A stretch of 64,000 nt of DNA, from NCBI GenBank assembly GCA_029891345.1, contig CM057009.1, positions 91,869,416-91,933,415 of the forward strand. The letters run 5' to 3'. This DNA is from Dryococelus australis. Lineage: Eukaryota; Arthropoda; Insecta; Phasmatodea; Phasmatidae. Positions 9,802-20,428 of this stretch are shown piece by piece; position 1 is the first letter of the stretch, and each line of letters opens with the position of its first letter. The notes under the pieces are model-generated. The model was not told the DNA's origin and made no database searches. It saw nothing but the letters and a program-made list of their open reading frames with translations. A program made the position numbers and the translations under genes.

Positions 9802-10404
9802 GTGACCCCAAGTACTTGCGAATGTGCCAAGCTGTTTAATTATGCCAAGAAAGAAAAAGTGATCGAAATAGCATTCAGAAGTTGGAGCCATTTAACCTGC
9901 CCGGCCCTGCCAGCCACCACGCGAAATCATTGGGTCGTGAATACGTCTTCTAGCACGGAAAAACCACGCTACGTCATACTGGGGCTTCAGACAAACAAAA
10001 AGCTTAGTATCACAGCTGACAAGTCTACGTTCGACTCCTGCAAGGTCGAAAACGTTAAGATATTTTTGAATAGCGAAAGCTTACCATGCGTGGATTTGAA
10101 CGCAAGCTTCGAAAATGGACAGTACCTACTGGCATATTTTATGTATTCGCAATTCCAATATTCGTATTACGGATGCGAGACACATCTCATCCTGAGCCCC
10201 AAAAATTTCCGGGACATGGCACCTTTGCTAGTATTAGATAGAGCGAACCAAAACGAGTGCGTGCGAAATGGCACGGTCGACTGCCGGATCGAGATAATCG
10301 CCAAGGGAAACGTGCCCGCAAACACCTCCGTTTACTGCTTGATACTCCACGACAGGATCGTTCAGTGCGATTGTTTTTCCGGCATGGGAAAAATCATCAG
10401 TTAA
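9802..10404 (+). CDS. Double-jelly-roll-like (DJR-like) capsid-type protein, C-terminal part
   Basis: This is a 200-codon uninterrupted frame with clearly higher coding quality than its surroundings. The block order fits the second jelly-roll of the DJR-like proteins seen in many arthropod genomes and related to capsid proteins of animal DNA viruses. The blocks are a short helical start, IAFRSW (about residue 23), KPRYVILGLQT (about 54), the strand VKIFLNSE (about 86), a tyrosine-rich FQYSYYG (about 118), APLLVLDRANQNE (about 141) and a final AYCLILHDR-like strand. Full members have about 400 or more residues, so this is probably the C-terminal half, with the 5' part missing or in another exon. 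The ATG at 9802 is simply the first in frame. The coding frame is intact, which for an old insertion suggests either recent arrival or retained use. It lies 300 bp beyond the end of the Harbinger-like element. Family assignment is from recalled pattern, not a search. Confidence 0.55.
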   Translation: MTPSTCECAKLFNYAKKEKVIEIAFRSWSHLTCPALPATTRNHWVVNTSSSTEKPRYVILGLQTNKKLSITADKSTFDSCKVENVKIFLNSESLPCVDLNASFENGQYLLAYFMYSQFQYSYYGCETHLILSPKNFRDMAPLLVLDRANQNECVRNGTVDCRIEIIAKGNVPANTSVYCLILHDRIVQCDCFSGMGKIIS

Positions 10405-10737
10405 TTACGCACATAAATACGCATGGTGTGGGCGTACGTACGTTTTAGTCGTAATAATGTACTGTAATCTGCAAGGCTTTCAGAGTGGCTACGTTCTCAA
10501 GGAAAGCGCAGTCACGTATTGTCATGTCGTGTCTCGAACCAATTTATATGGTCGGACCCGAACAGAAAAAAAAAGACTGCGTAATTTCTGTAAATTAAAA
10601 GTGGATATTATCGACGTACAGAGCGATCATGGCTGTCCTTCCCTTCGTAAAATGAGAAAGGTACTGATCCGAGTTCTTTGATGAGTGCATCGAGAAACGC
10701 TCAGTTATTTTACGAGTGGCAAGTTCACAGATGTAAC

Positions 10738-10741
<4 letters not shown>

Positions 10742-10795
<54 letters not shown>
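10742..10795. repeat. (TA)n microsatellite
   Basis: About 27 TA units split the coding-like sequence that follows the DJR-like ORF. Confidence 0.97.
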
Positions 10796-10796
<1 letters not shown>

Positions 10797-11162
10797 TGGG
10801 AGTCTGGATCGCTGCACACTTGCGAAGAAAAATGTGATATATGGGACCACTGGCAATATTGGATGACTTCGGATGAACCTACGCAACAGTTAATAACTTG
10901 CTGCAATCCCGGGAATGGCTTGGTTCATCACAGAAAGTGGGATACGCCGCTTCCAGCAACCATGGACCAGGTTCTAGAATTTTCAGAAACTTCGAGCCGC
11001 GGTGACTCTAGAGCGACGAAATTCACACCCCTGACTGCTCCACCCAGAACTCCTCCACCCAGAACTGTATACGTCGGCAAAAAAATAATACCAGAGAGGT
11101 ATCGACTAAAACTGCCCCAACTAAACGTCGAAGGCCGTGCCGTCATGTCGACGCGACGATGA
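10796..11162 (+). pseudogene. Coding-like remnant, unrecognised
   Basis: A plus-strand frame is open from the (TA)n tract to 11162 (the first ATG gives 99 codons). It begins with Cys- and Trp-rich sequence (HTCEEKCDIWDHWQYW) and ends in a Pro-rich segment with a perfect 14-bp duplication (CTCCACCCAGAACT, near 11037 and 11051). Then comes a basic stretch. Composition is coding-like, but no domain is recognised. It could belong to the same unit as the DJR-like ORF or be a decayed host exon. Confidence 0.3.
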
Positions 11163-11413
11163 ATAAAAAAATTCCAGGGAAGCTGCATCGGACTGTGAAG
11201 TGTGCCCTCGCAAACGTCCACATTTTACGTTACCTGCTGCCGTCGCCTACACGGGTTCGTCCACTGCTGACCTCAACTTGGAAGAAGAAATTCCCCGAAG
11301 ATTCCAGTTCTACTGCATCGGATCGAAAGTCAAAGACTGTTAATACATTTTTACGAACGTGTTTTGACTGGCAGATTGAACTTAAAAAAGAACACAGGCT
11401 GCCGCATTTGTAG
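11159..11413 (+). pseudogene. Coding-like remnant containing a tandem duplication
   Basis: An 84-codon frame overlaps the previous one by four bases. Two diverged copies of a ~118-bp unit are present: AAAATTCC..GAAG..CTGCATCGGA at about 11168, and AAATTCC..CTGCATCGGA at about 11287. A second plus frame through the first copy reads SDCEVCPRKRPHFT, which resembles a Cys-rich knuckle, so the true frame is uncertain. An AATAAA lies at 11432, shortly after the stop, as expected for a 3' end. Confidence 0.25.
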
Positions 11414-11749
11414 TTTTTATAATTCGTGTAAATAAAATATACAAGTATTAAAAACTAACTTGATTGCTTATTTTATTTTTAAAGTTTTACTTTTTTAATA
11501 TAATGTTTTTGCTAAATACATAAAGCGTGTGTGGAAATATCATTTAAAGTATTGGCTTGAGGGAACAGAAGGAGTCCCTCGTGCCAACAGGAAACAGGAA
11601 AAAAAAATCTTGCGCAAAGTAAATCTCCGACATCCACTAGGCTGTGCCCTCTCATGCGTGCACTGCAAGCTGAAAAAAAATATTGCCCTGCTAGAATCAA
11701 TGCGTGTTTCCTGGCCTCTAGCCATGTTTCCGATCTTATGCATGATTAT

Positions 11750-11983
11750 ATGCTATTCACGGTAAAGTGAGCACTTTTGAAAGGTCTCTCATTTGGAATA
11801 ATAGTCAATAAATATATTTTATTGTAACCTTAAAACTTAACTTCCGAGTGCAGTGGAATATAGACACTTTGTTTATTAATTACATGGTAGTATTTATTTA
11901 CAAAGGTCTTTAAAGGGTAAAATATTGCTGAAAGGAAAAAGTAACCAGGGCTTCAAAAGTGCTCACTTTACCGTAAACAGCCT
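11750..11983. mobile_element. MITE, family M1 (short copy)
   Basis: The left end ATGCTATTCACGGTAAAGTG and the right end, read inwards AGGCTGTTTACGGTAAAGTG, form inverted repeats of about 37 bp (continuing GAGCACTTTTGAA). Both are flanked by TA/TATA. The 234-bp interior is AT-rich and non-coding. Longer relatives lie at 34095, 36031 and 38077. Confidence 0.85.
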
Positions 11984-12392
11984 ATAGCAGTTCCGTCAGT
12001 ATCCTCTCCTGGGAGTTGCGACGTGGCTCTTATGGCGGGGAACACCTCCCACTCCATTTACCTGCCTGTGGCCGTCCCCCGACTCCATTACGTTGCTATT
12101 GGCTATTGCCAGAATTCCGTCGATAAAATATTAATACTTTAATGTTAAACAATACGTATACAGTTTAAGAGAAGACAAACTATTACGTCAACTTATTTCA
12201 TGGTCCTGCCTACTTAGAAATAAAGTTGAGTACAAAGGTATTTTTTTGGTTTTCGCGAGCAAACAATCACGTCCTTAAGAGGAGGTAGGCTGTGGTGGGA
12301 GTATGCAGAGCATTATAGGAATTGGGTTTTGGACACTCGCTTATAAGCTCCAGTTTGGACATTGATGCACCATTGTTGTACTGCATCGCGCT
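11984..12392. other. Non-coding, moderate GC
   Basis: Nothing recognised. A GC-richer patch at 12000-12110 is followed by AT-rich sequence, and then by the start of a coding-like region. Confidence 0.5.
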
Positions 12393-13590
12393 GTGAAAGG
12401 TTTGTCGGCGAATATTTCGAAGCGCTTGTTGAGTTTTGAAGGGTGCACACAATACACGGGCTGTAATTGGTACAAAGTAGAGCTTAGGTACCCGCGGCAA
12501 CCACACTCCCGCGTATGGTGCGTCGGGCGGAGAAACGGGGTGCCGTGGTGCCAAAGGACGATGATGCCGTACCGTGGTGTGACACTTTTAAGGAGATGCA
12601 CATAATTTTTTTCTTGAGACCGCTGCCTATGGCCGACAAGTCATATCACCATACTTGGAATTATGCTCCATCACCATTGTTTTGATGTCGAAGACTTTGT
12701 GCTGCAGGTATGGACATTAGCATCCATCTATATAATGTCGACAGTCGATTTCTGGTCCGAGAATGACGATGCTCTCCTAATTGCAGTGGGAGAGTTATTC
12801 GAAAAATGGATGACTCCATCTCAGGACGATGCGGCGCTGCACCATCGGAGACCATGGTAGAATCCGGTGCTGCACCTATGGCAGCGTCCGACATCGCGAT
12901 AAAGACATTATTACGCAGCACCCAGACAGCACCCTTCCAGAGGACCCGGCCGGCACACTTCTAGGCAGCACCCATCCGACGCACCCATATAGCGCCCTTC
13001 CAGTCAGCACCCTGCCGAAGCATTTAGAGAGCACCCATCCAGGCAGCGTCCATCCAGGCGGTGTCCTTCCAGGGCTCCTAGTTGCCGCCCTTTTGTGGCT
13101 TCCAGACGGGTGAGAGCTACATGCGACAACTCCATCACAGAGGGTTCACTGCAGCTGGAAGCTGTCAACGTACCGTAGCGAGAACATAGATCGCCCGAAA
13201 TGACTGTTTTACATGTGCAAGCAAATACAACGGATACTCACGGAGTGACGGACTCGCCTGTGCCGGTACGGTACTCACCAGTCTCTGATATTGTTTATAC
13301 CAATGTCGAAAGATGGGAGGACATGTATCCTCTGCTGCCTCTGGATGCTATCTCTCCCTCTATTCAGCCCGACAGTGATGAGATTCGTCAGTGTTTAAAT
13401 AACTTTGAAACAAGTTACTGACGTTATGTAACAATATTACTGATGTGAACCTAGAACTGTCTAACTGTGTGCGTGTTCTTACGCAGGTGAAATGTAAGAT
13501 GGAACAAATTGTGAAACAATTTCTACCAACAGACAATCTGCAGTTCAATCGAGACATTTGTACGAATGTAAAACAAATGCGATTTTAAAG
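12393..13590 (+). pseudogene. Decayed coding-like region, unrecognised
   Basis: Several short plus-strand frames follow one another: 12393-12605, 12663-12860 with an inner ATG at 12745 (MSTVDFWSENDDALLIAV), 12829-13113, 13200-13421, and an open frame from about 13430 to 13587 (NNITDVNLELSNCVRVL). Composition is coding-like and GC-richer than the flanks, and the frames switch where one ends. This fits a frameshifted pseudogene or exons of a host gene. No domain is recognised. The acidic EN-DD-LL start at 12745 is the only distinctive motif. Confidence 0.3.
12914..13085. repeat. 15-bp minisatellite (GCAGCACCCATCCAG)
   Basis: About eleven degenerate 15-bp units encode a five-residue repeat (S-T-x-P-G type) in one plus frame. 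The unit length is a multiple of three, consistent with expansion inside a coding frame. Confidence 0.75.
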
Positions 13591-14003
13591 AGAGAGGCAC
13601 ATATTTATTATAATTTTTTTAGTGGGTTATTTGTATGGGGTTTTCCGTTCAATATACCTACATGTTATTTAACTAACACCCGTGTGTGTGTTTAGTACTT
13701 TATTTTTTCTCAGTGTGAAAAGAAATGTAAGTAAATTTTTAAACCAATGTGAATATATTGTGCTTGCTTTTCCCTTGGATGGACAAGAACGTGCTATATA
13801 TATTTTATGACAGTTCCTATTACTTGCAATATTAACCATACTTAATTTTGATGCACATTTCTTTGCTTCTTTCTTTATTATTTCAACAAATAACTTGTGC
13901 GATATTATTAGCAAATAGCCATTTAATGAAGGGCATTGACTTTTTTAAAAAATGCATACTGCTAGATGGAATTGTTACTGACCAACATTAACTTTTTTTT
14001 TTT
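13591..14003. other. AT-rich spacer up to an LINE tail
   Basis: No gene is seen. A T11 run at 13993-14003 is read as the poly(A) tail of the minus-strand R1-like element that follows. Confidence 0.5.
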
Positions 14004-14664
14004 CGTGGCCAGCCAAGGCGAGTCACGCAATTTTCTTATCACCCCCGTACATGTGCCCTTCCTGTCTAATACAGGGGTATGTGACGTTCTTTTTTTTTTT
14101 ACCTTTTTATTTTGATTCTTTATTTTCTCATTACAGCCTTTATGGATTACAATTTTATATTATATTACAACTATCTACACCAAGTTGCCTGGAAGGTGAA
14201 AGTGGCGCGGTTTTCCTGCATTCCGCCCTGACTCTCCTAGAAGCTTGAGGGTCAATTTCTTGACATTCTATTCTATTGATGATTATATTATGCCTATATT
14301 TTGGGACTCTACTACTACTACTTAGATTATATATACTTCAATTCCAGCCATCAGTTTTGGAACTGCCAGTGGAGAGGGGTCCTGCGGACTCCTTTTCGAT
14401 CCCCCTTCCCCGTAGACCGGTCCTTTAGTCTGAAACCTTGTCATACCATTACTATTTTTCTTTATATATTGCCTAAGTCTTCAGCGTCCTGATTCGTTTC
14501 CTATTCACTTGCCTTAGTCATTGCTATTTCGACTTCTCATGTCCTTTTTTCGTTGCTTTGATCTTCAGTATATCGTTTAGGGGTTTTTTTCCGAGTGGAA
14601 GGCAAGGCCTCCTAACTCATCGGTCACCTTCTGATGTTTACTTTCTAAGTTCTAGTCTATGTGC

Positions 14665-14706
14665 ATTGGGAACACCCAATCTGTGTGGTGGGGCCGCTCC
14701 CACCAC
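14665..14706 (-). other. Two adjacent perfect hairpins in the LINE 3' UTR
   Basis: ATTGGG/CCCAAT (14665-14670 and 14675-14680, 4-nt loop) is followed by GTGGTGGG/CCCACCAC (14685-14692 and 14699-14706, 6-nt loop). They may serve as recognition structures for the element's own reverse transcriptase. Confidence 0.6.
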
Positions 14707-14789
14707 AATGTTTTTATAGCGGTTTTACAGTGTCACTTCCTGTATAACATTTTTTTTTCTTTAATCAGGTAATGGAAACGTTTTTCTAT

Positions 14790-15698
14790 CTATGGAAGAA
14801 GATCATTCACGAACTCGCGTGGATTTTCTCGAATCCATTCTTCGAATTCTTCCAGACGTTTGCTTATCTTTCTTGCAAACTCTTCCATTATCTTGGCAGT
14901 TTTTCTATTTGCCACGATATTTCTAAGATCTATTTCATTTTCTTCTATTTCAAGCTTCCTGCAAAATTCAATTCTTATATATTCTATTCTTGGACATTCT
15001 TTAAGTACATGTTCGGCAGTACCTTCTACCTGACAGATTCGGCAGAAGGGAGAGTCAACTAAATTAAATCCATGTAATTTTGCTTCATAGTTTCCATGTC
15101 CAGTTAGTAACTGTGAGAGATGATGATCTGTAACAGTCCAGTGCTTGCTATATCTTTCCATTATGTTTGGGAAAATTCTATAAGTGACTCTGCCTTTCTC
15201 CGAATTGTCCCACCTTTCCTGCCAGAGGGATAGTGTAACTCTTCTAGCTTCTTTCTTCATGATCTTCGTTGCAGATCTTCCTTGAGTTTCTTGCTTTAGC
15301 TGTTCTCGTTCTTCTACAAGCAAATCCAGTGGGATTGCTCCAGCGATCACCTGTGGTGCTTTAGTTGATGTCTTGTGAGCCTTTGCTATGGCTAGTAATG
15401 CATCTATTTGTGTCTTTAGCAATAATCTCTGAGTATGTACCAGTTTCGCTTTCCTATACCGCACACCAGCTCCATAAAGGGCGATTCCTAGGAATACACT
15501 CTTGTACAGTGTCATCATGGTCCTGAACCCAACTCCCCATGATGATGCTGAGACTACCCTCATATAAGTGAATTGATCTACTGCCTTATCCATCAAATAC
15601 CTTATGTGTTCCTGGAAGCGAAGTTTGCTATCCAAGAGGACACTTACGTACTTCACTTTGCTCTGTGGCCGTAGTGGTCTTTCCTTGAAACGGACCAA
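14790..15698 (-). pseudogene. R1-like ORF2, C-terminal part of the polyprotein
   Basis: This is a 302-codon frame. It opens within the thumb region of the reverse transcriptase (KVKYVSVLLDSKLRF, the usual VKYLGV..D block). It then has the helical linker typical of R1 elements, GAIPLDLLVEEREQL, and ends with the zinc-knuckle-like CRICQVEGTAEHVLKECP (Cys-Cys-His-Cys, about residues 220-237). A basic, Glu-rich tail closes it. In the intact protein this region follows RNA-primed DNA synthesis at the target. Upstream, the same protein continues in another frame at 15720-15860 (ADQILKKFESWGGCVKLQFS), so there is a frameshift near 15710. The YADD catalytic box is missing through 5' truncation, so the copy is inactive. 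Confidence 0.85.
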
Positions 15699-15860
15699 AG
15701 GCGATCTCTTTAAGCTTCCTTAAAGTAACAGTAAGTTGGTCTTCTCCACTGAAAATTGTAACTTTACACATCCACCCCAGCTCTCAAACTTTTTCAGTAT
15801 TTGATCAGCATTGGTCTCGAAAGTGTGTGGAGACGAAAGTGGAGCAAGAATGCTGATGGA

Positions 15861-16543
15861 GAGGAAGTGCTTACATGGTGACCTACATTCTGCCATGCCA
15901 TGCGAGAATGACATCAGCCTCTCGCTGTATCGCCCGCACGCAGCAGCACCAATGATACCTCGTCATTTTTAAAATTGTTACAATACGAATAAAAATATAT
16001 TACCCAAATACTTGTAACATAAAAATATTTATTTTAAATATTATTGTTTATAGATACATCATACTTGCAAAAAAAATTTGAAAGAAACAGTATTTAAAAA
16101 AATAATTATATATATATACATACAGCTTATTTGCAAAAAAAAATGTAAGAAAAATATACACATATATTGCATTTACCCACAAAACACACTGAAGAAAAAA
16201 AAAATATATGTGTGTGTGTGCGCGCGCGCAACGAAAAATATCTTTAACAAAATATGTGAAAGAAAATATTTCCAAGATAAACATATATTTAACGAAAATA
16301 ATCTTTAACAAAGCACATGAAAGAAAAATTATGTAGAATAAAACTAATGTATATATCTGTACATAATGATTTTCCTTGCGCTTAAGATACTTTTCTTTCC
16401 CTACCCATACTATTAATCACGTACGTCGATATGTTGTTTACAGAGTATGTTTCTTCTACTACAAAAAAAATTATGGGGAAAATGGGAGGTTTTATCAACT
16501 GGGTTTTTTTTTTATAGAAAGATCAAAGCCCACATGCGCAATC
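15861..16543. other. AT-rich spacer with simple repeats
   Basis: Positions 16030-16340 contain A-rich runs and short (TA)n, (TG)n and (CG)n tracts (16208-16230). Phrases such as AACGAAAATAATCTTTAACA recur, giving a weakly repetitive texture. No gene is seen. Confidence 0.5.
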
Positions 16544-16890
16544 TCACACAAGCACCTCTGGCCATTGGTTCGATGGCGTTGTAACCTCCAAACTGTGCCA
16601 ATCACCGTCACATCGTTCCGAACATACATTAAAGAGTATGTAATTATGGTTAGTTATTTGAATAATTTCGCAATTTTCCCTGTCGTTCTTGGATGAATGT
16701 CTTTCATCCGCAATTTCATTTTTTTCATATTTCCAATGTTTGTGGGGAACTTTGTTCTTGGACGGCACAAATGAACCACACACTCATCGCTATCGCAATC
16801 TTGCACTGTTAATTCAAATGCCTTACCATATACGATTCTTCTTTCGAGGAGGATGAAATGAACATATTGGACACATCGCTCCACGGTCAT
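16544..16890 (-). pseudogene. Coding-like remnant, unrecognised
   Basis: Two overlapping minus frames (16890-16654, 78 codons; 16783-16544, 79 codons) have protein-like composition. The first (CVQYVHFILLERRIVYGKAFEL...CDSDECVVH) seems to pass into the second (YILFNVCSERCDGDWHSLEV) near 16660-16690, as in a frameshifted gene. A further minus frame lies upstream at 17174-16944. No family is recognised. Confidence 0.25.
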
Positions 16891-16899
16891 GGTAGCTAA

Positions 16900-18380
16900 T
16901 GGCTGATCCGTGTAGGTTACACCATGCAGTAGAGGAGATATATTTATGTATTTTTTCTCTGGATTAAACTTGTCGTCGGACGTTCTCCGTCGTTGCGAGA
17001 AGACTTGATGAAAGGTCTCGGCCTCGAGCCTAGGTGCATTTTACATGCAAAAGGCGAGCAGTTGGAAATCCAGTCCGGAAATCTTCGCCTTTTCACGGCA
17101 TTATTATGTCCATCGCATTTCTCCTGCCATTTACTCACGTAATTATTTTTACTTTTTCGGAACACTTCGTACAATACTCTTTCGTGTTCTTGCCTTGCTT
17201 ACGTGAGCATTACAATTTAGTTTTACCAACTCCTCCAGCGAACAAGGGAGCGTAGATTCGGGGCATAAATTATACAAAGTTCCTGGCGGAACCGGTGCTC
17301 GGCCTCTCCAAACCTCCCCTCTAGATGGCCGATACCTATTAAAAGATCATACCTAGAGCGCTGCTTTCTACCAGTTACATTATCCCAAGCAAACCAAAAG
17401 TTACCGGCTCTTTGATCTTCAGGGTCTACCGGGAACTTCGTAATTTTGAAACCGCCATACTGTCCGAAAGAGAAAAAGAAAAACTACACTAACTACTCAC
17501 ACATACACTAACTACTCACACATACACTAACTGCTCGCGATCCGCGCATGTCCATCGCGTTTGAATTTAAGCATAACAGTATCCTCATTAACTGGATTCG
17601 CGGCCCAGTACATCCTGGTACAGAGGGACTAAATTTTGGGGGACCAGAAGCATCCCCCGCCACCTCGCCCCTGAGCGCAAAGGGCATAGTCGAAACCGCA
17701 CTGCTTCTTTCCGGGACAGTACACATTCACACACACACACACACACACACACTCATTCCAATACCTACATATGATCTTACAAAGATCCTTGTCGACTCAT
17801 CTGAGGTTCATTCCGTGGCCTCATTCCGGGGCCTGCACTGTCGTCATCATTGTTTTCCCCAAGACTACTAGACTACTTGTACGGGGGAGGATTGTCATGT
17901 ACGTTGTATGTCTCAATCAGTGAGTGATCAAACGAGGGTGAGGTGAGAGAGGGATGAGTCGTGATATTTCCTTTTCTTTTCAGGTCGGAGCTGATGGGAT
18001 TCTCTGCGAAACTGGGTGAGAGTACACTGTATTCCCGGTTCTGGTACTAGTTGACTGATGGATGCAGGTTTACTGACAGTAGCGGGTTACCTTGATGGTA
18101 GCGGGTTCGTCAGTCGACGACATGAACGATGTTGCTCCTCGTGCCAATATTGTATGGATGAGCTGAAGAAAATTATCTCCAGTGTATTCTTAATTGCTGA
18201 TGGTTTCTTCTGTACTTGATGACATGGCTATTGTGTCAGGCATTTGAAAGGAAATTATCACCGGACTCTCCTCTCGAAATAGCGAGGTACAACATTTCTC
18301 AGAAACCCTCGTGGACATGTCTTATAAAGCCGGAGTTTAAGAGGGGTGGAGCGCACATGACTAATGGGTGAAAAGACATG
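16900..18380. other. Intergenic, no gene recognised
   Basis: It contains a short tandem of ACACTAACTACTCACACAT near 17490-17530 and a (CA)n tract at 17728-17752. The open frame at 17548-17871 is partly repeat-derived. From about 17900 the text takes on the GGTGGAGG/GGTAGCGGG flavour of the array that follows. Confidence 0.45.
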
Positions 18381-19310
18381 ACTAATGGGTGGAGGCTTGC
18401 CGGCAGTCGAACAGAGGTTGTGGAGGATTCTCGATTAAATATTATTTAGGCAATGGGAAGCATGGTGAAACGAAGGTTTCCCAAGACACCCGAGTAATCG
18501 ACCAATGGTTAACAAGGAGTGGGAGTGGAACAGAGGCATTTGATTGGTCGGGTGGAATGGACGTGTTGGGGTGGAGGCTTGCTGACAGTCGAGCTAAAGT
18601 GAGTAATTAGCCAATGGGATGTATTGGCGGGGTGGAGTATTACCGACTAAACACTAATTAGCCAATGAGAAACTTTGGTGAAACGAAGCTTTCCGAAGAC
18701 ACTCAAGTAATCGGCCAATGGGAAAATAGGGGTGGGGATAGGGGGAGAATTTGCCATAAAGAATCATTGGTGGGAGTCGAACAGAGGTGGGGGAGGCTTG
18801 TCGACTAAACAGTAATTAGCGGATGGGAAGCATTGGTGATGGTGGAGGGGAACTGACTAATTGAACACTTAAATATCTTGGAGGGGATGGAGCGGAGGTG
18901 GCGGAGGCTTGCCGAATAAACACTGATTAGCCAATGAGAAACATTGCCTCGGATGGTGGGAATGAAGGCATGCTGACAATTGAACAAATGTCAGTAATTA
19001 GCCCATAGCAATTGGCGAGTGTTAGTTCAATGAAGGAGGTCGAATGTGAGAGACGAACTCTAAAACAAATGAACGATAAATCAAATATGGCAGTTGAACG
19101 AAGGTAAGAGAGACAGTAACATATAAACAAATGACGAACTCGAAAAAACAAATATGGCGTTGAACGTAAATGAGTAATCAGTAGAACGAATGTGATGGGG
19201 GGCGGGTTAAGCGGGCGTGGTGGAGGATTACCGATAGTAGAACAGAGGTGAGTAATTAGCCAGTGGGAAGCATTGGCGATGTAATTAGCCAATGAGAACT
19301 ATTGGCGGAC
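18381..19310. repeat. CCAAT-rich degenerate tandem array
   Basis: The phrase (G)TAATTAGCCAATGGGAAGC followed by ATTGGCG recurs at about 18451, 18502, 18611, 18662, 18715, 18820, 18931, 19001, 19260 and 19289. A second phrase, CTGACAGTCGAACAGAGGT, recurs at about 18404, 18581, 18772, 18975 and 19229. Units range from about 30 to 110 bp, so this is an old, rearranged satellite. CCAATGAGAAACATTGG is itself an inverted repeat. Confidence 0.75.
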
Positions 19311-19689
19311 TGGAAATTTAAGTTTTCTCACAATAAATCACTTTATAAGTTTCTTAGTAAAGAGAGAGCATACCAATATGTCGGGCTGAATGTAAGTGCG
19401 AACATACAAATATGGTCATGGAACAATGGGATTTTTAAAAATGTTTTAAGGAAAAAAAAAATGTTGAGGTATAAAGGGATATTTTAAGTAAAAGGGAGAT
19501 TTTTAGGGAAAGAAAGGGAAGTTGTTAGAGAAAATGGCCACCAGGGACTAGAATTTTTTAATGATTTTTTATTTATTTTAACTACTTTTTAAAAATAATT
19601 TTTTTATAATTTTTTATAATGTTTGAATAACTTTTAATGTTATTTTTATAATTTTTAAATGGCTTTTAAAAAATGTCGTAATTAATTAT

Positions 19690-20300
19690 TTTATAATTTT
19701 TAAAGAAATTTTTCGCATTTTTTGTTTTGTGGTCAGTGGTCACTGGGGTTAAGGTCAATGGTCAAAGGTTAAGGTCAAGGAGATATGGGTTCAAGATGGT
19801 GGACGGGTGACCCAACAATATGGTGGCCAGCGACTCCGGCTACGACTCCCCAATCCCTTGGCTATCAAAATACATTTCCTTACTACTGATACCCACTTTA
19901 GTGTGACATTCAGTGACTTACATGAAGACAGTGCATGAAGTACGAAAGTAGCTCCAATGAACTGGAACATTCTAGAAACAAGATGGGCGGTATTGACATG
20001 GGATGACAGAACATGAGGTGGAGCAAGGTGAGTATGAAAATAGAAAACTAAGATGGCTCTGGTGATGCACTGTAATATGGAGTCGAACGAAGAGAGTAAT
20101 AGGGTGGAGTGAAGGCAATCAAGGTGTGAAGGAATGACAGGAGAGTATGAGGTGGAAGGAAGGTAACTTGGAAAATTGAAAACCAAGATAGTGGCCGAAC
20201 GCATGTCAGTAATAGTGTGAAGCAAAGCGACTAAGGTAATAATGAATAACAGATAATAAGTTGGAATAAGGGTGACTATGAAAATCGAAATTCAAGATGG
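19690..20300. repeat. AGGTCA-rich satellite family, locus 1, and ~120-bp tandem units
   Basis: Positions 19735-19800 read as GGTTAAGGTCAATGGTCAAAG with further half-sites, then TTCAAGATGGTGG. This is the same layout as the units at 31.0-31.7 kb. From 19980 a second tandem follows whose units end GAAAATNGAAANNNAAGATGG, at about 20050, 20190 and 20295. The minus frame 20225-19791 (144 codons) is a by-product of the repeat. Confidence 0.65.
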
Positions 20301-20428
20301 GGGCCACTGCATCTGGCTCCTCACACCACCTTCAGTTGTCCCATGGAAGTAATAGATGATGGAGTGGCAACGGCCTATCTTATCCACGATTATCAAGTGA
20401 ATCCGATTTCTTGTCCGACTTCTTTTAA

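Larger units (their letters stand above)
14004..15860 (-). mobile_element. R1-like non-LTR retrotransposon, 5'-truncated
   Basis: The element reads right to left: the C-terminal part of ORF2 (about 15860-14790), about 785 bp of 3' UTR, and an A11 tail at 14003. The 5' end is lost within the reverse transcriptase. The 3' UTR carries two adjacent hairpins (14665-14706). A second T11 run at 14091-14101 may mark an internal or older tail. Clade placement (R1 group) rests on the ORF2 tail sequence. Confidence 0.75.

Noticed and set aside
10595-10906. Open frames of 60-100 codons across the (TA)n tracts
   Set aside because: They encode Tyr-Ile repeats created by the microsatellite. The same happens at 23196-23550, 38638-39026 and 48816-49205.
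19791-20225. 144-codon minus-strand frame
   Set aside because: It is built from the ~120-bp tandem units; the protein shows the same repeated phrases and no domain.
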